Part shown: piece after piece, positions 1 to 9,821 of the stretch | Layout: the number at the start of each line of letters is the position of its first letter | Position numbering within the stretch: position 1 is the first letter of the stretch | Source: Chrysiogenes arsenatis DSM 11915 | GTDB lineage: Bacteria; Chrysiogenota; Chrysiogenetes; Chrysiogenales; Chrysiogenaceae | Direction: 5' to 3' | Length of the DNA stretch: 64,000 bases | Assembly: GCF_000469585.1 (NCBI RefSeq) | Contig: NZ_AWNK01000007.1 | Location: forward strand, 85,348 to 149,347 | Made by a program: the position numbers and the translations under genes | The notes under the pieces: model-generated | Database searches by the model: none | What the model was told of the DNA's origin: nothing | Seen by the model: the letters and a program-made list of their open reading frames with translations, nothing else

Positions 1-8
1 TTTTTGTA

Positions 9-650
9 TTACAGGCGGCGATTTCCGACAAATGGGTTATGCTTTTTTTCGTGTTCGATAGTGGTGTCTGGGCCATGGCCGGGAATTACCGTGGTGTTCC
101 CGGCAAGGGTAAAGAGCTTGGACTTGATTCCTGTTAGAAGCGTGTTGTGGTCACTACCGGGGAGGTCGGTTCTCCCGATGCTTTCGCAAAAGAGGGTATC
201 GCCAGAAAAGAGTGTCGCCTCAGCTGGAATAGAGAAGCACACTCCGCCGGGTGAATGCCCTGGTGTGGCGATAACGTTGATGGTGATGCTACCACATTGC
301 AGTACGTCACCGTGGGCAAGGTAGCGGTCAGGAGCGGGTGGTGCGACGGCGCGCAGCCCGTAGATGGCGGCATGTTTGGGCGCGTTGTTCGCTAGGGGGA
401 CGTCATCTTTGTGGAGGGCGTACTCGGCAGCCGGATACGTTTTTTTGAGATCAGCAATAGCGCCAACGTGGTCAAAATGCCCGTGGGTTGTTAGTATCCA
501 GCGAACGTTCAGCCGTTGTTGTTCTATAAACTGGCGAATAGTATCAAAGTCGCCTCCGGCATCGATAATCGCTGTATCTCGAGTGGATGGGTCGAAAAGG
601 ATAGAGCAATTCACTTGTAGTGGGCCGACAGGGATTGTTTCGTATTGCAC
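9..650 (-). CDS. MBL-fold metal hydrolase, glyoxalase II-like
   Basis: Cytoplasmic metallo-beta-lactamase-fold hydrolase of about 213 residues. The zinc-binding motif HGHFDHVG is visible, followed by GHSPGG, FSGDTLF and IPGHGP, which are the ordered metal ligands of the glyoxalase II-like branch. Substrate is unknown; family members hydrolyse thioesters such as S-lactoylglutathione. I chose the GTG at 650 because AAGGAG sits six bases upstream and the protein then begins just before the conserved first strand; the longer reading to 740 adds 30 unconserved residues. It is divergent from lgt. Family is secure, exact substrate is not. Confidence 0.85.
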   Translation of the reverse strand: MQYETIPVGPLQVNCSILFDPSTRDTAIIDAGGDFDTIRQFIEQQRLNVRWILTTHGHFDHVGAIADLKKTYPAAEYALHKDDVPLANNAPKHAAIYGLRAVAPPAPDRYLAHGDVLQCGSITINVIATPGHSPGGVCFSIPAEATLFSGDTLFCESIGRTDLPGSDHNTLLTGIKSKLFTLAGNTTVIPGHGPDTTIEHEKKHNPFVGNRRL

Positions 651-715
651 GGTATGCTCCTTCGCGTAAAATGGGGTGCTTTGTTCATGATTGACCCACA
701 TTTGTATATGATTCG

Positions 716-745
716 TTTGCCAAAAACCACCTAAAATCATATAGT
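716..745 (+). promoter_or_regulatory. candidate sigma-70 promoter for lgt
   Basis: TTTGCC, an 18-base spacer and TATAGT lie about 30 bases before the lgt start, in the gap between the divergent hydrolase gene and lgt. The -10 box is good, the -35 box moderate. Assignment is from sequence only. Confidence 0.4.
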
Positions 746-775
746 CATCGCCAGAAAAACTTTCGAGGCGGGTGT

Positions 776-1546
776 ATGGATCCGATTCTGTTCAGTGTTT
801 ATGGCTTTTCGTTACGCTATTACAGTCTGATGTACATACTAGCGGGCGCTATCGCATTTGGTTTGGTTCACTTCATGGGGAAAGAACGTCATTTACAACT
901 GAGTTCTGACCAGATTGCCGATATGGTTTCGCTTGGTTTGCTCGGCGGGATTATTGGAGCGCGGGTATACTATGTTGCGTTTAATTGGTCGTTTTATGCG
1001 GCGAATCCTCTTGACGCGCTCGCTATCTGGCATGGCGGGTTAGCGATCCACGGTGGGATCATCGGTGGCACTATCGCGGTATGGTGGTATACGAAACGAC
1101 GGAATATTGATCAATGGCATATTGCTGATATTGCAGCGTTGTGTGTACTGGTTGGTCAAGCGTGCGGTCGTTTCGGGAATTTTATGAACGGCGATGCACA
1201 TGGTATTCCAACTGACCTGCCGTGGGGGGTAGTATTTCCGGCGAGTTCTATTGCAGGAACGGAGTACCCAGGAATAGCGATTCATCCGGTTATGTTGTAC
1301 GAATTAGTGCTCAATTTGCTTGTTTTTGCAGCGCTGTTTGCGTTCAGAAAAAGAATTTGCAAAGGGGGCATAATGGGGTACTATCTCATTGCTTACGGCG
1401 TTATTCGAGTGATTACATCCACTTTTCGGGCAGACGATCTCTATTTGTTTGGGATGAAGGCTCCATATCTTGCGAGCATGGTAATGGTTATCGCTGGTTT
1501 TTGGATACTACAGAAGCGGAGGAGTGGGAATGGGAAAGTATGCTGA
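776..1546 (+). CDS. lgt: prolipoprotein diacylglyceryl transferase
   Basis: Inner-membrane enzyme that transfers diacylglycerol from phosphatidylglycerol to the lipobox cysteine of prolipoproteins, the first step of lipoprotein maturation. The 256-residue protein has several hydrophobic segments. It carries the Lgt signature GRFGNFMNGD near residue 128 and a GGLAIHGG segment near residue 89, both diagnostic. Length is normal. The ATG follows a GAGG-containing leader. The 3' end overlaps the downstream diguanylate cyclase gene by 17 bases, so the two are probably co-transcribed. Its product would process lipoproteins such as the one encoded at 61062. Confidence 0.96.
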   Translation: MDPILFSVYGFSLRYYSLMYILAGAIAFGLVHFMGKERHLQLSSDQIADMVSLGLLGGIIGARVYYVAFNWSFYAANPLDALAIWHGGLAIHGGIIGGTIAVWWYTKRRNIDQWHIADIAALCVLVGQACGRFGNFMNGDAHGIPTDLPWGVVFPASSIAGTEYPGIAIHPVMLYELVLNLLVFAALFAFRKRICKGGIMGYYLIAYGVIRVITSTFRADDLYLFGMKAPYLASMVMVIAGFWILQKRRSGNGKVC

Positions 1547-2546
1547 GCTGAGCGGAACGATAAATGATCTTACTAAAAAAACGTTAACGTTGTTATCGCA
1601 GAAGGGGATTGCCTCCTCTCCAGACTATTATGCTATTTTTTTCGAATACCTTGCTGGTATGAATACCAAGTTGTCCGATGAAATTAAACAGCTTGCCCAG
1701 AAAACCCCACCATTTCAATCAACCGATCTTGATTCGTTATTCAATCGCTACTTTTCTACCAATACAGTGAATCCAGAAGCTATTCAAGCCAGCACTACAG
1801 GTCTTGATATCATTAAGGCTATTTTTGAAAAACTCCAGCAATTTGAAAGCTTTGGCATTCAAAAACAGCGGGTTTTGGAAGAGCTGAAGGTGAAAATCCT
1901 TCGGGGCGAAGAGGCTCCCGAAGTGGTCGTTGATATGTTGGTGGGCGAAATCGAAGCGGTCGCGGTGCAGAATCGTGAGATGCGTGGGTCGCTTGAGAAC
2001 TCTATTCAGCGACTTGATGAAGTGACGCAGAAACTGAATGAGTTAACCTGTGCGTCGCGCACGGATCATTTGACGGGTCTTTTTAATCGCCGCGCTCTCT
2101 CTGAATTTCTCGATGGTCATCTTACGAATACGGCGCTTCATCCGCTTTCGATTATTCTTTTTGATATCGACCACTTCAAGCGGGTCAATGATACGTACGG
2201 CCATTTGGTCGGGGATCATGTGCTGCGTCAGATGGCAGGTGAGTTGCGCCATAATGTGCGTGATGACGATATTACGGCACGTTTTGGCGGGGAAGAGTTT
2301 GTGGTACTATTGCCGAAAACGAATCTCGGAAGTGCCTTCAAAGTGGCCGAAAAGTTGCGTCAGCAAATTTCACTCTTCGATTTTGGCACCGACGATGCAG
2401 GACAAGAGCTTGGAACGATCACGATTAGTGTAGGGGTTACAACGCTTAAAAAAGGCGAAGCGGTAGATGATTTTATTGCTCGTGCGGATCGGGCGCTGTA
2501 CAAGTCAAAGCAGACGGGTAGAAATAAAAGCACGATGGCGCAGTAG
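1530..2546 (+). CDS. diguanylate cyclase (GGDEF domain)
   Basis: Predicted to make cyclic di-GMP from two GTP. The catalytic loop reads GGEEF at about residues 253-257. Five residues before it is RDDD, matching the RxxD inhibitory site, so product feedback is likely. The roughly 160-residue N-terminal region contains a PDYYAIFFEYLAG segment, like the N-terminus of DgcB-type cyclases, then a coiled coil; no membrane segment is seen. ATG 1530 is preferred over the in-frame GTG at 1524 because GGAGG lies at 1518-1522. It overlaps lgt and precedes a hemerythrin gene by 22 bases, which suggests coupling of c-di-GMP synthesis to oxygen or redox state. Confidence 0.92.
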   Translation: MGKYAELSGTINDLTKKTLTLLSQKGIASSPDYYAIFFEYLAGMNTKLSDEIKQLAQKTPPFQSTDLDSLFNRYFSTNTVNPEAIQASTTGLDIIKAIFEKLQQFESFGIQKQRVLEELKVKILRGEEAPEVVVDMLVGEIEAVAVQNREMRGSLENSIQRLDEVTQKLNELTCASRTDHLTGLFNRRALSEFLDGHLTNTALHPLSIILFDIDHFKRVNDTYGHLVGDHVLRQMAGELRHNVRDDDITARFGGEEFVVLLPKTNLGSAFKVAEKLRQQISLFDFGTDDAGQELGTITISVGVTTLKKGEAVDDFIARADRALYKSKQTGRNKSTMAQ

Positions 2547-2568
2547 TTTTGCGCTGATGGAGGTTGCG

Positions 2569-3039
2569 GTGAAAGTAAGAACAAAGAATACGGCACTCTG
2601 TATCTGGAGCGATCAACTGGCAACACATCATCCGCTGATTGATAGTCAGCACCGTGAGTTGTTGGTACGGATTAATGCCTTTGTCAGCTATTGCAATCAG
2701 CCACATGAGTTTAGTTTTGAAGAAGAGCTGGAAGCGCTCAATCTGGTGCTGTATCTCTTGGACTATGTTATTGACCACTTTTCGGCAGAAGAGAAGTTGA
2801 TGCTGGAATGTGATTATCCTGCGTTTCTTGCGCATCGTCATGCGCATTCTGAATACATTGCCAATCTCTACCATTTTCGTGAAAAATTCCGTGTTATTGG
2901 CCTTGATAAGGAGATGGAAGATTACTTAAATGACAAGGTTGTCGACTGGCTGGTGCACCATATTATGGAAGAGGATGTGAAGATCGCTACCCATATTGAA
3001 AATCAGCCGCCGATCGAATACCCTGAGGATCTCACGTAA
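2569..3039 (+). CDS. bacteriohemerythrin
   Basis: Non-heme di-iron oxygen-binding protein of 156 residues. All hemerythrin ligand blocks are present: HPLIDSQH, HFSAEEKLM, HRHAH and HHIMEED, giving the expected five histidines and two carboxylates on a four-helix bundle. The GTG at 2569 is chosen because GGAGG ends five bases before it; the ATG at 2557 has no such site. It may carry or sense oxygen, and its position behind the diguanylate cyclase points to a sensor partner role. It ends 12 bases from the convergent PII gene. A second hemerythrin domain is fused to the protein at 33590-36214. Confidence 0.92.
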   Translation: MKVRTKNTALCIWSDQLATHHPLIDSQHRELLVRINAFVSYCNQPHEFSFEEELEALNLVLYLLDYVIDHFSAEEKLMLECDYPAFLAHRHAHSEYIANLYHFREKFRVIGLDKEMEDYLNDKVVDWLVHHIMEEDVKIATHIENQPPIEYPEDLT

Positions 3040-3051
3040 TCACACATGGAT

Positions 3052-3765
3052 CTATTCTGAGCCTTGGTTGAGTCCGGGTTCATGTAGAGTGCTGTGTGGC
3101 TGTTCGTAACGCTTAATGCCAATCGTCTTTTCCACTGGAAGTACAAATGCAATGCCATTACCCGGCTCATTGAGTCGGGTGTCTTCTTCTATGGCTGCGA
3201 GTACATCGTCGACGCGGCGACGATCAATCAATGTAAGCACCAGTTCTTTTTCTGGTTCAATGGCGATAGAAAAAAGCTTTCCCTGTTCGTGAATGCCGGT
3301 GCCGCGTCCGTAGATAATAGTTCCACCTTCAGCCCCAGCACGTTTTGTTGCGTCGACGACAACTTCCGAATTTCCTTTATTCACGACGGTAATAATGAGC
3401 TCATGTTGAATCTTATCCATGTCTTCTCCTTCGTTTCCCCGAATAGAACAAACTTGTTGTAAGTGAGCGATGCCGATAACCTGATTTATATTAAGAGCAA
3501 AGGCGATTCCGTTTCCCTGTTCGGTGAGCTTGCCAGCGCGTGCCACGGCTTCGAGCATGCCATCAAGCTTATCATCGGGAATCAAGGTGAAAATGATTTC
3601 CTTTTCTGGTTCCACACAAAAACCAAAAAATGATTTGGGGGTAATGCCGGTTCCTTTGCCTGGTAGGATAGTGCCTCCCTCAGCGCCAGCCGCTTTGGTT
3701 GCTTTGACGATAGTGGACGCGGCACCTTTTTTTACAATTGTAACCAACAATTTGTGAGTAATCAT
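3052..3765 (-). CDS. tandem P-II-like signalling protein
   Basis: 237 residues made of two P-II-type domains (about 1-110 and 117-220). Each has a short loop with KGTGI or RGTGI, a PEKE-V/I-x-LI strand and a C-terminal GNGIAF-x-L block resembling the GDGKIFVLPVE end of GlnB. The T-loop is shorter than in GlnB and lacks the uridylylated tyrosine context, so classical GlnD control is unlikely. A well-formed internal start (AAGGAG, then ATG at 3420) could also yield the second domain alone. The gene overlaps the DUF1538 gene by 4 bases (ATGA). DUF1538 membrane proteins are known to sit beside P-II genes, so this is probably their cytoplasmic regulator. Confidence 0.82.
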   Translation of the reverse strand: MITHKLLVTIVKKGAASTIVKATKAAGAEGGTILPGKGTGITPKSFFGFCVEPEKEIIFTLIPDDKLDGMLEAVARAGKLTEQGNGIAFALNINQVIGIAHLQQVCSIRGNEGEDMDKIQHELIITVVNKGNSEVVVDATKRAGAEGGTIIYGRGTGIHEQGKLFSIAIEPEKELVLTLIDRRRVDDVLAAIEEDTRLNEPGNGIAFVLPVEKTIGIKRYEQPHSTLHEPGLNQGSE

Positions 3766-4502
3766 GGCTGCTTTCTCCCTTGTTGTTCTCCCCGCTGGTA
3801 CAGCAGGCCAAGAATGAGTACCGACAGGATTGGTGCAAGTGCCACCAATGTGATCATACCAAAACCATCGACGAGCGGATCGCGTCCTTCAATAACACTC
3901 GCCGCGCCGACTGAAATGGCCATGATAAACGTCACTGTCATTGGTCCAGTTGCTACTCCGCCGGAATCAAACGCTATCGCCGCAAAAGTTTTTGTGGAAT
4001 AGCGAATCATGATAAGTGCTGCTAAGTAACCTGGGATAATAATATACCAAAGAGGTATGCCAAGCAGCATCCGCGCCATTGAGACGGCTATTGAGACAGC
4101 AACGCCGAGTGAAAGGGTATACAGCATGACCTTTCGAGGAATGTAGCCGCTCGAAACTTTTTCGACTTCAAGATTTAAAATCCGTACGGCTGGTTCAGCA
4201 TAGGTGGCAACAAAACCTAAGATGAAGCCAACTGGAATGAGCACCCAGCGATACGGGAGATTGCCCATGATGCCGCCCATCGCTTCACCAGCAGGAAAGA
4301 AGCCGACATGCACCCCTTGCAAGAAAAGCGAAAGACCGATGAAGGTCAGGAAGATCCCCTTAAAAATATCGACCAGCTTGCGTTGTGGCAAGTGGAGAAA
4401 GAATATTTGAAAAATAATAAAAAGAATAATCAGCGGGATGAGCGCGAGGCTCACCTCAGTGAGGACATGTGAAAACCCTTCGAACACTTTAATGTCGTTC
4501 AT
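3762..4502 (-). CDS. DUF1538 membrane protein, second copy
   Basis: Polytopic inner-membrane protein of 246 residues with about seven hydrophobic segments. It carries the repeat-like blocks GVHVGFFPAGE, GFVATYAEPAVRIL and FDSGGVATGPMTVTF, which recur in the adjacent gene, so the two are paralogs. In many genomes DUF1538 occurs as pairs or a fused double unit with P-II partners. That suggests a transporter made of two halves with P-II gating. The substrate is unknown. It overlaps both neighbours by 4 bases, indicating tight translational coupling. Confidence 0.85.
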   Translation of the reverse strand: MNDIKVFEGFSHVLTEVSLALIPLIILFIIFQIFFLHLPQRKLVDIFKGIFLTFIGLSLFLQGVHVGFFPAGEAMGGIMGNLPYRWVLIPVGFILGFVATYAEPAVRILNLEVEKVSSGYIPRKVMLYTLSLGVAVSIAVSMARMLLGIPLWYIIIPGYLAALIMIRYSTKTFAAIAFDSGGVATGPMTVTFIMAISVGAASVIEGRDPLVDGFGMITLVALAPILSVLILGLLYQRGEQQGRKQP

Positions 4503-5191
4503 CCGTATATTACTCCTAAAGCCATGACGGCGAGGATTGGTCCGATAGAGGCGAGAGCGACCAGCCCGAACCCATCAGTTGATGCTGATTTGCCACGTAG
4601 AACCGAGGCTACCCCGACGCCAAGTGCCAAGATGAAGGGGACGGTCATTGGCCCCGTAGTGACTCCGCCGGCATCGAATGAAAGGGGGACAAAGTACGCT
4701 GGTGTAAAAGCTGCGAGGCCAAACACCAACGCATATCCCCCAACGAGTAAATACGTAATCGAAAAATTCAGAATAATGCGCAGCATGGCGAACCCGACAA
4801 AAATAGCAACACCGAGTGCAACCGTGTAGACGAGAAGGTTCTTGCTGATCTCGCCTCCTGACACCATATCGACTTGCATGGCTAAAACGCGTACATCCGG
4901 TTCGGCAACGGTAACAACAAAGCCAAGAATAAAGCCAAAAAATATAACCAGCCACGGCTTGCCCGTGCGCGGCAACGCTGAACCTATCATCTCTCCAACA
5001 GGGAGAAGGCCGACCTGCACGCCAATAAGAAAAAGCATCAAGCCAATAGTGACCATGGCGAGGCCAATTAAAAATTGTGCAAAAACCGCAAAAGGGAGCC
5101 AGATTATGGTAAACTGAAGTATGAATACGACGATCGTTATTGGAAGGATGGCATACAGAACTTCGCGAACGGTTTCTCGAATATCGTGCAT
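4499..5191 (-). CDS. DUF1538 membrane protein, first copy
   Basis: Paralog of the downstream gene, 230 residues, with the same blocks GVQVGLLPVGE, GFVVTVAEPDVRVL and FDAGGVTTGPMTVPF. The conserved acidic-proline and glycine-rich stretches likely line a transport path. I chose ATG 5191 (protein start MHDIRE) because it aligns with the N-terminus of the paralog; the upstream ATG at 5245 adds 18 residues of no evident function. First gene of the DUF1538-DUF1538-PII operon, divergent from rplU. Function beyond probable small-solute or ion transport cannot be stated. Confidence 0.82.
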   Translation of the reverse strand: MHDIRETVREVLYAILPITIVVFILQFTIIWLPFAVFAQFLIGLAMVTIGLMLFLIGVQVGLLPVGEMIGSALPRTGKPWLVIFFGFILGFVVTVAEPDVRVLAMQVDMVSGGEISKNLLVYTVALGVAIFVGFAMLRIILNFSITYLLVGGYALVFGLAAFTPAYFVPLSFDAGGVTTGPMTVPFILALGVGVASVLRGKSASTDGFGLVALASIGPILAVMALGVIYG

Positions 5192-5291
5192 AGCAAAAAG
5201 TGCCTTTCTTTCTGATGCTATTGAAATAGGCGGATTGCAGGTCACTACAGTATCAGAATCAAGAGCGTTTCTCTACGTAGTTTATTTCCCC

Positions 5292-5321
5292 TTGACTTGG
5301 CGAAAATCTTTGTGCTAGCTT
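5292..5321 (+). promoter_or_regulatory. sigma-70 promoter of rplU-rpmA
   Basis: TTGACT, an 18-base spacer and TAGCTT, with an upstream TG giving an extended -10 (TGTGCTAGCTT). The start is about 60 bases before rplU. The same arrangement, with 10 of 11 bases identical around the -10, precedes the atp operon at 14455-14484. Confidence 0.6.
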
Positions 5322-5379
5322 TCTACGGTTTTTTGAACGCACATATTCAAATTTTAACGATTATAAATGGAGGTGTTTC

Positions 5380-5688
5380 TTGCAAGCGGTTATAAAAACT
5401 TGCGGAAAGCAGTATTGTGTTTCTGAAGGCCAAGTGCTCGCTGTTAGCAGCTTGGAAGGTAATGTAGGCGAAGAGATTGGCATTAACGAAGTCTTGATGA
5501 TTTCTGGCGAAAAAACAGTCGTTGGTACTCCGGTAGTCAGTGGCGCGAAAGTGACAGCAGAAATTCTGGCTCAGTTCAGAGGGAAGAAAATCATCGTCTT
5601 CAAATCAAAGCGTCGTAAGGGTTACAAGAAGAGAAACGGTCACCGTCAAGATTTGACGAAAATTAAAATTACCAAGATAGAATGCTAG
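5380..5688 (+). CDS. rplU: 50S ribosomal protein L21
   Basis: 102-residue L21, which binds 23S rRNA in the large subunit. The N-terminus ([14 protein letters not shown]) and the basic stretch [17 protein letters not shown] are characteristic. The start is TTG, placed six bases after GGAGG; no ATG fits. The usual N-terminal GGKQY is here CGKQY. It forms the standard pair with rpmA 12 bases downstream. Confidence 0.97.
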   Translation: MQAVIKTCGKQYCVSEGQVLAVSSLEGNVGEEIGINEVLMISGEKTVVGTPVVSGAKVTAEILAQFRGKKIIVFKSKRRKGYKKRNGHRQDLTKIKITKIEC

Positions 5689-5700
5689 GAGTCTGAACCG

Positions 5701-5961
5701 ATGGCACACAAGAAAGCAGGCGGGAGTACCCGGAACGGTCGCGACTCCCAATCAAAAAGACTTGGCGTCAAGAAGTTTTCTGGCGAAACAGTATTAGCCG
5801 GTAATATTCTCGTTCGTCAGCGCGGAACAAAATTCTACCCTGGTGAGAACGTAGGAATTGGCAGAGATCACACCCTTTTTGCTACGGCAACAGGGCAGGT
5901 GGTTTTCGCTGAAAAACGTGGCGGAAAACGTTATATTAGCATTAACGTCGCTGCTGAATAG
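5701..5961 (+). CDS. rpmA: 50S ribosomal protein L27
   Basis: 86-residue L27, whose N-terminus reaches the peptidyl-transferase centre. The sequence starts [19 protein letters not shown], the mature-type N-terminus with no Firmicutes-like extension, and contains the conserved [11 protein letters not shown] and DHTLFA blocks. Co-transcribed with rplU. The terminator at 5997 closes the two-gene unit before obgE. Confidence 0.97.
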   Translation: MAHKKAGGSTRNGRDSQSKRLGVKKFSGETVLAGNILVRQRGTKFYPGENVGIGRDHTLFATATGQVVFAEKRGGKRYISINVAAE

Positions 5962-5996
5962 TTCGCACCAACATTTGAGTTTGATCGACTTATAAA

Positions 5997-6023
5997 GGGC
6001 ATCCAATGCGGGTGCTCTTTTTT
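5997..6023 (+). terminator. rho-independent terminator after rpmA
   Basis: GGGCATCC and GGGTGCTC form an eight-pair stem (two G-U pairs) around a five-base loop, followed by six T. Position 35 bases after rpmA fits the end of the rplU-rpmA transcript, though some read-through into obgE is possible. Confidence 0.8.
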
Positions 6024-6064
6024 ATTCATGCGTTATCAAGCCGGCGGTGCCGGTTGTGGGTTGA

Positions 6065-7422
<1,358 letters not shown>

Positions 7423-7451
<29 letters not shown>

Positions 7452-7893
7452 GGTTCGGGATCGGCATTTTCAGGCCTTGATTGAGGACTTTGAAAAACGG
7501 ATAGGTAGGTTCGTGCCGTTTGAGGCGACGGTGCTGAAAGATGCAAAAATTGCTTCCCATGTTCCGGTTGCGCAGGTGCAAGAAGAAGAGGGGGAGCGGC
7601 TCTTAAAAGCAGTGAGTAGTGACACGTCACTGATTCTGTTTGATGAGCAGGGGGATCAGCTTACCAGTAGGCAGTTTGCCGAGTGGATCGGTTCAATGGA
7701 GAGCTGGAACCGCGAAATTGCCTTTGCGATTGGTGGGGCTTTGGGGCATGGAACGCTTGTCCGCACTCGTGCAGAGCGTCGTGTCAGTCTGTCACCGCTA
7801 ACGTTCAACCATTATCTCGCACGGCTTGTAGCACTGGAGCAGCTCTATAGAGCGCTCACTTTATTGCGCGGCATGCCTTATCATAATGATTGA
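7423..7893 (+). CDS. rlmH: 23S rRNA pseudouridine-1915 N3-methyltransferase
   Basis: 156-residue SPOUT methyltransferase acting on 23S rRNA m3-pseudouridine 1915. The AdoMet-binding knot is shown by FAIGGALGHG and the C-terminal SLSPLTFNHYLARLVALEQLYRA-type helix, ending in the conserved PYHND. The start is TTG at 7423, inside the end of rsfS, with GAGGTG four bases upstream. The 29-base overlap is larger than elsewhere in this run but matches the conserved N-terminus. Confidence 0.93.
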
Positions 7894-7910
7894 TTTTATC
7901 GGAGGTATTT

Positions 7911-8273
7911 ATGGCCATTGATATTGAGGCCGCCAAAGAGCGCCTGCTGACTATGAAAGCGACACTGGTAGAGAATATTCGCCTTACAAACGAGCGCAGT
8001 AATGAGTTTGGCAAGGATGGCATTCAGGATTCCGCTGACGAAGCCAGTAACGACTATTTGCGCAACATTATGCTTGAAATTAATGAAAAAGACGCAAAAA
8101 CCCTGCGACTTATCGAACAGGCGCTTGAGCGCATCGCTAAGGGTGAGTACGAGCATTGTCTTGAATGCGGTTGTGCTATAGGTGAAAAGCGTCTCGAATT
8201 CCGCCCCTATGCGCGCTATTGCAAAGAGTGCAAGGAAGAGCTGGAAGCAAATAACGAAGTGGACGATATTTAA
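7911..8273 (+). CDS. DksA/TraR-family zinc-finger protein
   Basis: 120-residue relative of DksA, which acts in the RNA polymerase secondary channel together with ppGpp. A helical coiled-coil N-terminal half is followed by a four-cysteine zinc finger of the form CLECG...CKEC near residues 81-105. It has the DSADEASND stretch typical of short DksA-like proteins but is shorter than E. coli DksA, so the exact role is uncertain. ATG 7911 follows GGAGG with an ideal spacer. Its stop overlaps the start of gpmI (TAATG). Confidence 0.85.
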   Translation: MAIDIEAAKERLLTMKATLVENIRLTNERSNEFGKDGIQDSADEASNDYLRNIMLEINEKDAKTLRLIEQALERIAKGEYEHCLECGCAIGEKRLEFRPYARYCKECKEELEANNEVDDI

Positions 8274-9799
8274 TGGCACGGCGGGCAGCACTCATCATTC
8301 TTGATGGTTTTGGATATAGCGAGGCTACGAAAAATAATGCTATTCGTGCTGCTCGTATGCCGTTTTATCGTGCCCTTTGCGCTCACTATCCAGTGACGTT
8401 AATCGAAGCCAGTGGGGAAGCTGTCGGGCTTCCTGATGGTCAAATGGGCAACTCCGAAGTGGGGCATCTTAACCTTGGCGCTGGTCGGGTGGTGTATCAG
8501 GAGCTTGTTCGCATCAGCAAGTCAATCGCTGAGCGTGATATTGACAGCAATCCTGTGATTTGTGCAGCCTTCGCCCACGTGAAGCAGCGTCACGGGACGT
8601 TGCACCTTCCGGGACTTTTATCTGATGGTGGCGTCCATTCACATATTGATCATCTCATCGGTATTATTCACGCAGCACGCCGCATGGGTGTTGAACGCAT
8701 TGCGGTGCACGCTATTCTTGATGGGCGCGATACTCCGCCGCAAAGTGCGATGCATTACGTTGCGCAGTTGCAAGCGGCGATTGCCAGCCTGGATGGAGTG
8801 AAGCTGGCGACGGTTATCGGTCGCTTCTATGCGATGGATCGCGATAAACGATGGGATCGGGTGGCGCGTTGTTATGACCTCTTTACGCAAGGGATTGGTC
8901 GTGAGGTGACCGATGTGGTTGCGGCGTTGGCTGCTCAGTATCATGAAGGGATCACGGACGAATTTATTGAGCCTATGCGGATACAGGGATCAGCACTCAT
9001 GACGCCAAACGATACGGTATTGTTTTGGAATTTCCGCGCGGATCGTGCGCGTGAAATTTCGCAGGCGCTTGTGCTTTCGGAAGACCTTCCCTTTGCGACT
9101 CCCGTCAAAATTCCGGCACAGCAGTTTCTCTGTCTGACTGAATATGCGGCGCATTTTCCGATGCCAGTGGTGTTTCGTTCCGAGCCTCTGCATGATCTTC
9201 TTGGTGAAGTCGTCGCGCGCCACGGTATGACGCAGTTGCGCATTGCCGAAACTGAAAAATATGCGCACGTCACGTTCTTCTTTAACGGTGGTAGCGAGGC
9301 GCAATACACAGGTGAAGAGCGTGAGCTTATCCCCTCTCCGCGCGATGTACGGACGTATGACGAAAAACCATCGATGAGTGCGGACGAAGTGGCACGTCGT
9401 TTGTGTGATCGCGTCGAAAAAACGCCGTTTAATCTGATTGTCCTCAATTTTGCGAATCCCGATATGGTTGGACATACGGGGCGATTTGATGCAGCGGTAG
9501 CGGCGTGCGAGGCAGTTGATGAAGCTCTAAAGCAGGTGGTAGAAAAGCTACAGGCACTTGAGTACCATATTTTAATTACGGCCGATCATGGCAATGTTGA
9601 GATGATGGCGGATGAGTATGGTGAGCCGCATACCGCACATACGATCAATCCGGTCGAGTTGGTGGCGGTTTCGCCGGGCGTTACTGCCCTGAAAAATGGT
9701 GGTAAACTGGCGGATATTGCGCCGACGCTCTTGTCGCTGCTTGATATCCCTCTCCCTGCTGCCATGACGGGAGTGTCACTGGCAATCATTCCCGCTTGA
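8273..9799 (+). CDS. gpmI: cofactor-independent phosphoglycerate mutase
   Basis: 508-residue di-manganese enzyme interconverting 3- and 2-phosphoglycerate. The catalytic serine lies in GNSEVGHLNLGAGR (about residue 61). Metal-binding blocks ILDGFG near the N-terminus, ILDGRDTPP, and ADHGN followed by PHTAHT near the C-terminus are all present. Length is normal. Start overlaps the DksA-like stop codon by one base. It links this run to the glycolytic genes gapA and pgk 2.4 kb downstream. Confidence 0.96.
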   Translation: MARRAALIILDGFGYSEATKNNAIRAARMPFYRALCAHYPVTLIEASGEAVGLPDGQMGNSEVGHLNLGAGRVVYQELVRISKSIAERDIDSNPVICAAFAHVKQRHGTLHLPGLLSDGGVHSHIDHLIGIIHAARRMGVERIAVHAILDGRDTPPQSAMHYVAQLQAAIASLDGVKLATVIGRFYAMDRDKRWDRVARCYDLFTQGIGREVTDVVAALAAQYHEGITDEFIEPMRIQGSALMTPNDTVLFWNFRADRAREISQALVLSEDLPFATPVKIPAQQFLCLTEYAAHFPMPVVFRSEPLHDLLGEVVARHGMTQLRIAETEKYAHVTFFFNGGSEAQYTGEERELIPSPRDVRTYDEKPSMSADEVARRLCDRVEKTPFNLIVLNFANPDMVGHTGRFDAAVAACEAVDEALKQVVEKLQALEYHILITADHGNVEMMADEYGEPHTAHTINPVELVAVSPGVTALKNGGKLADIAPTLLSLLDIPLPAAMTGVSLAIIPA

Positions 9800-9821
9800 G
9801 CCGAAAAGAGGCGAGTCGGTT

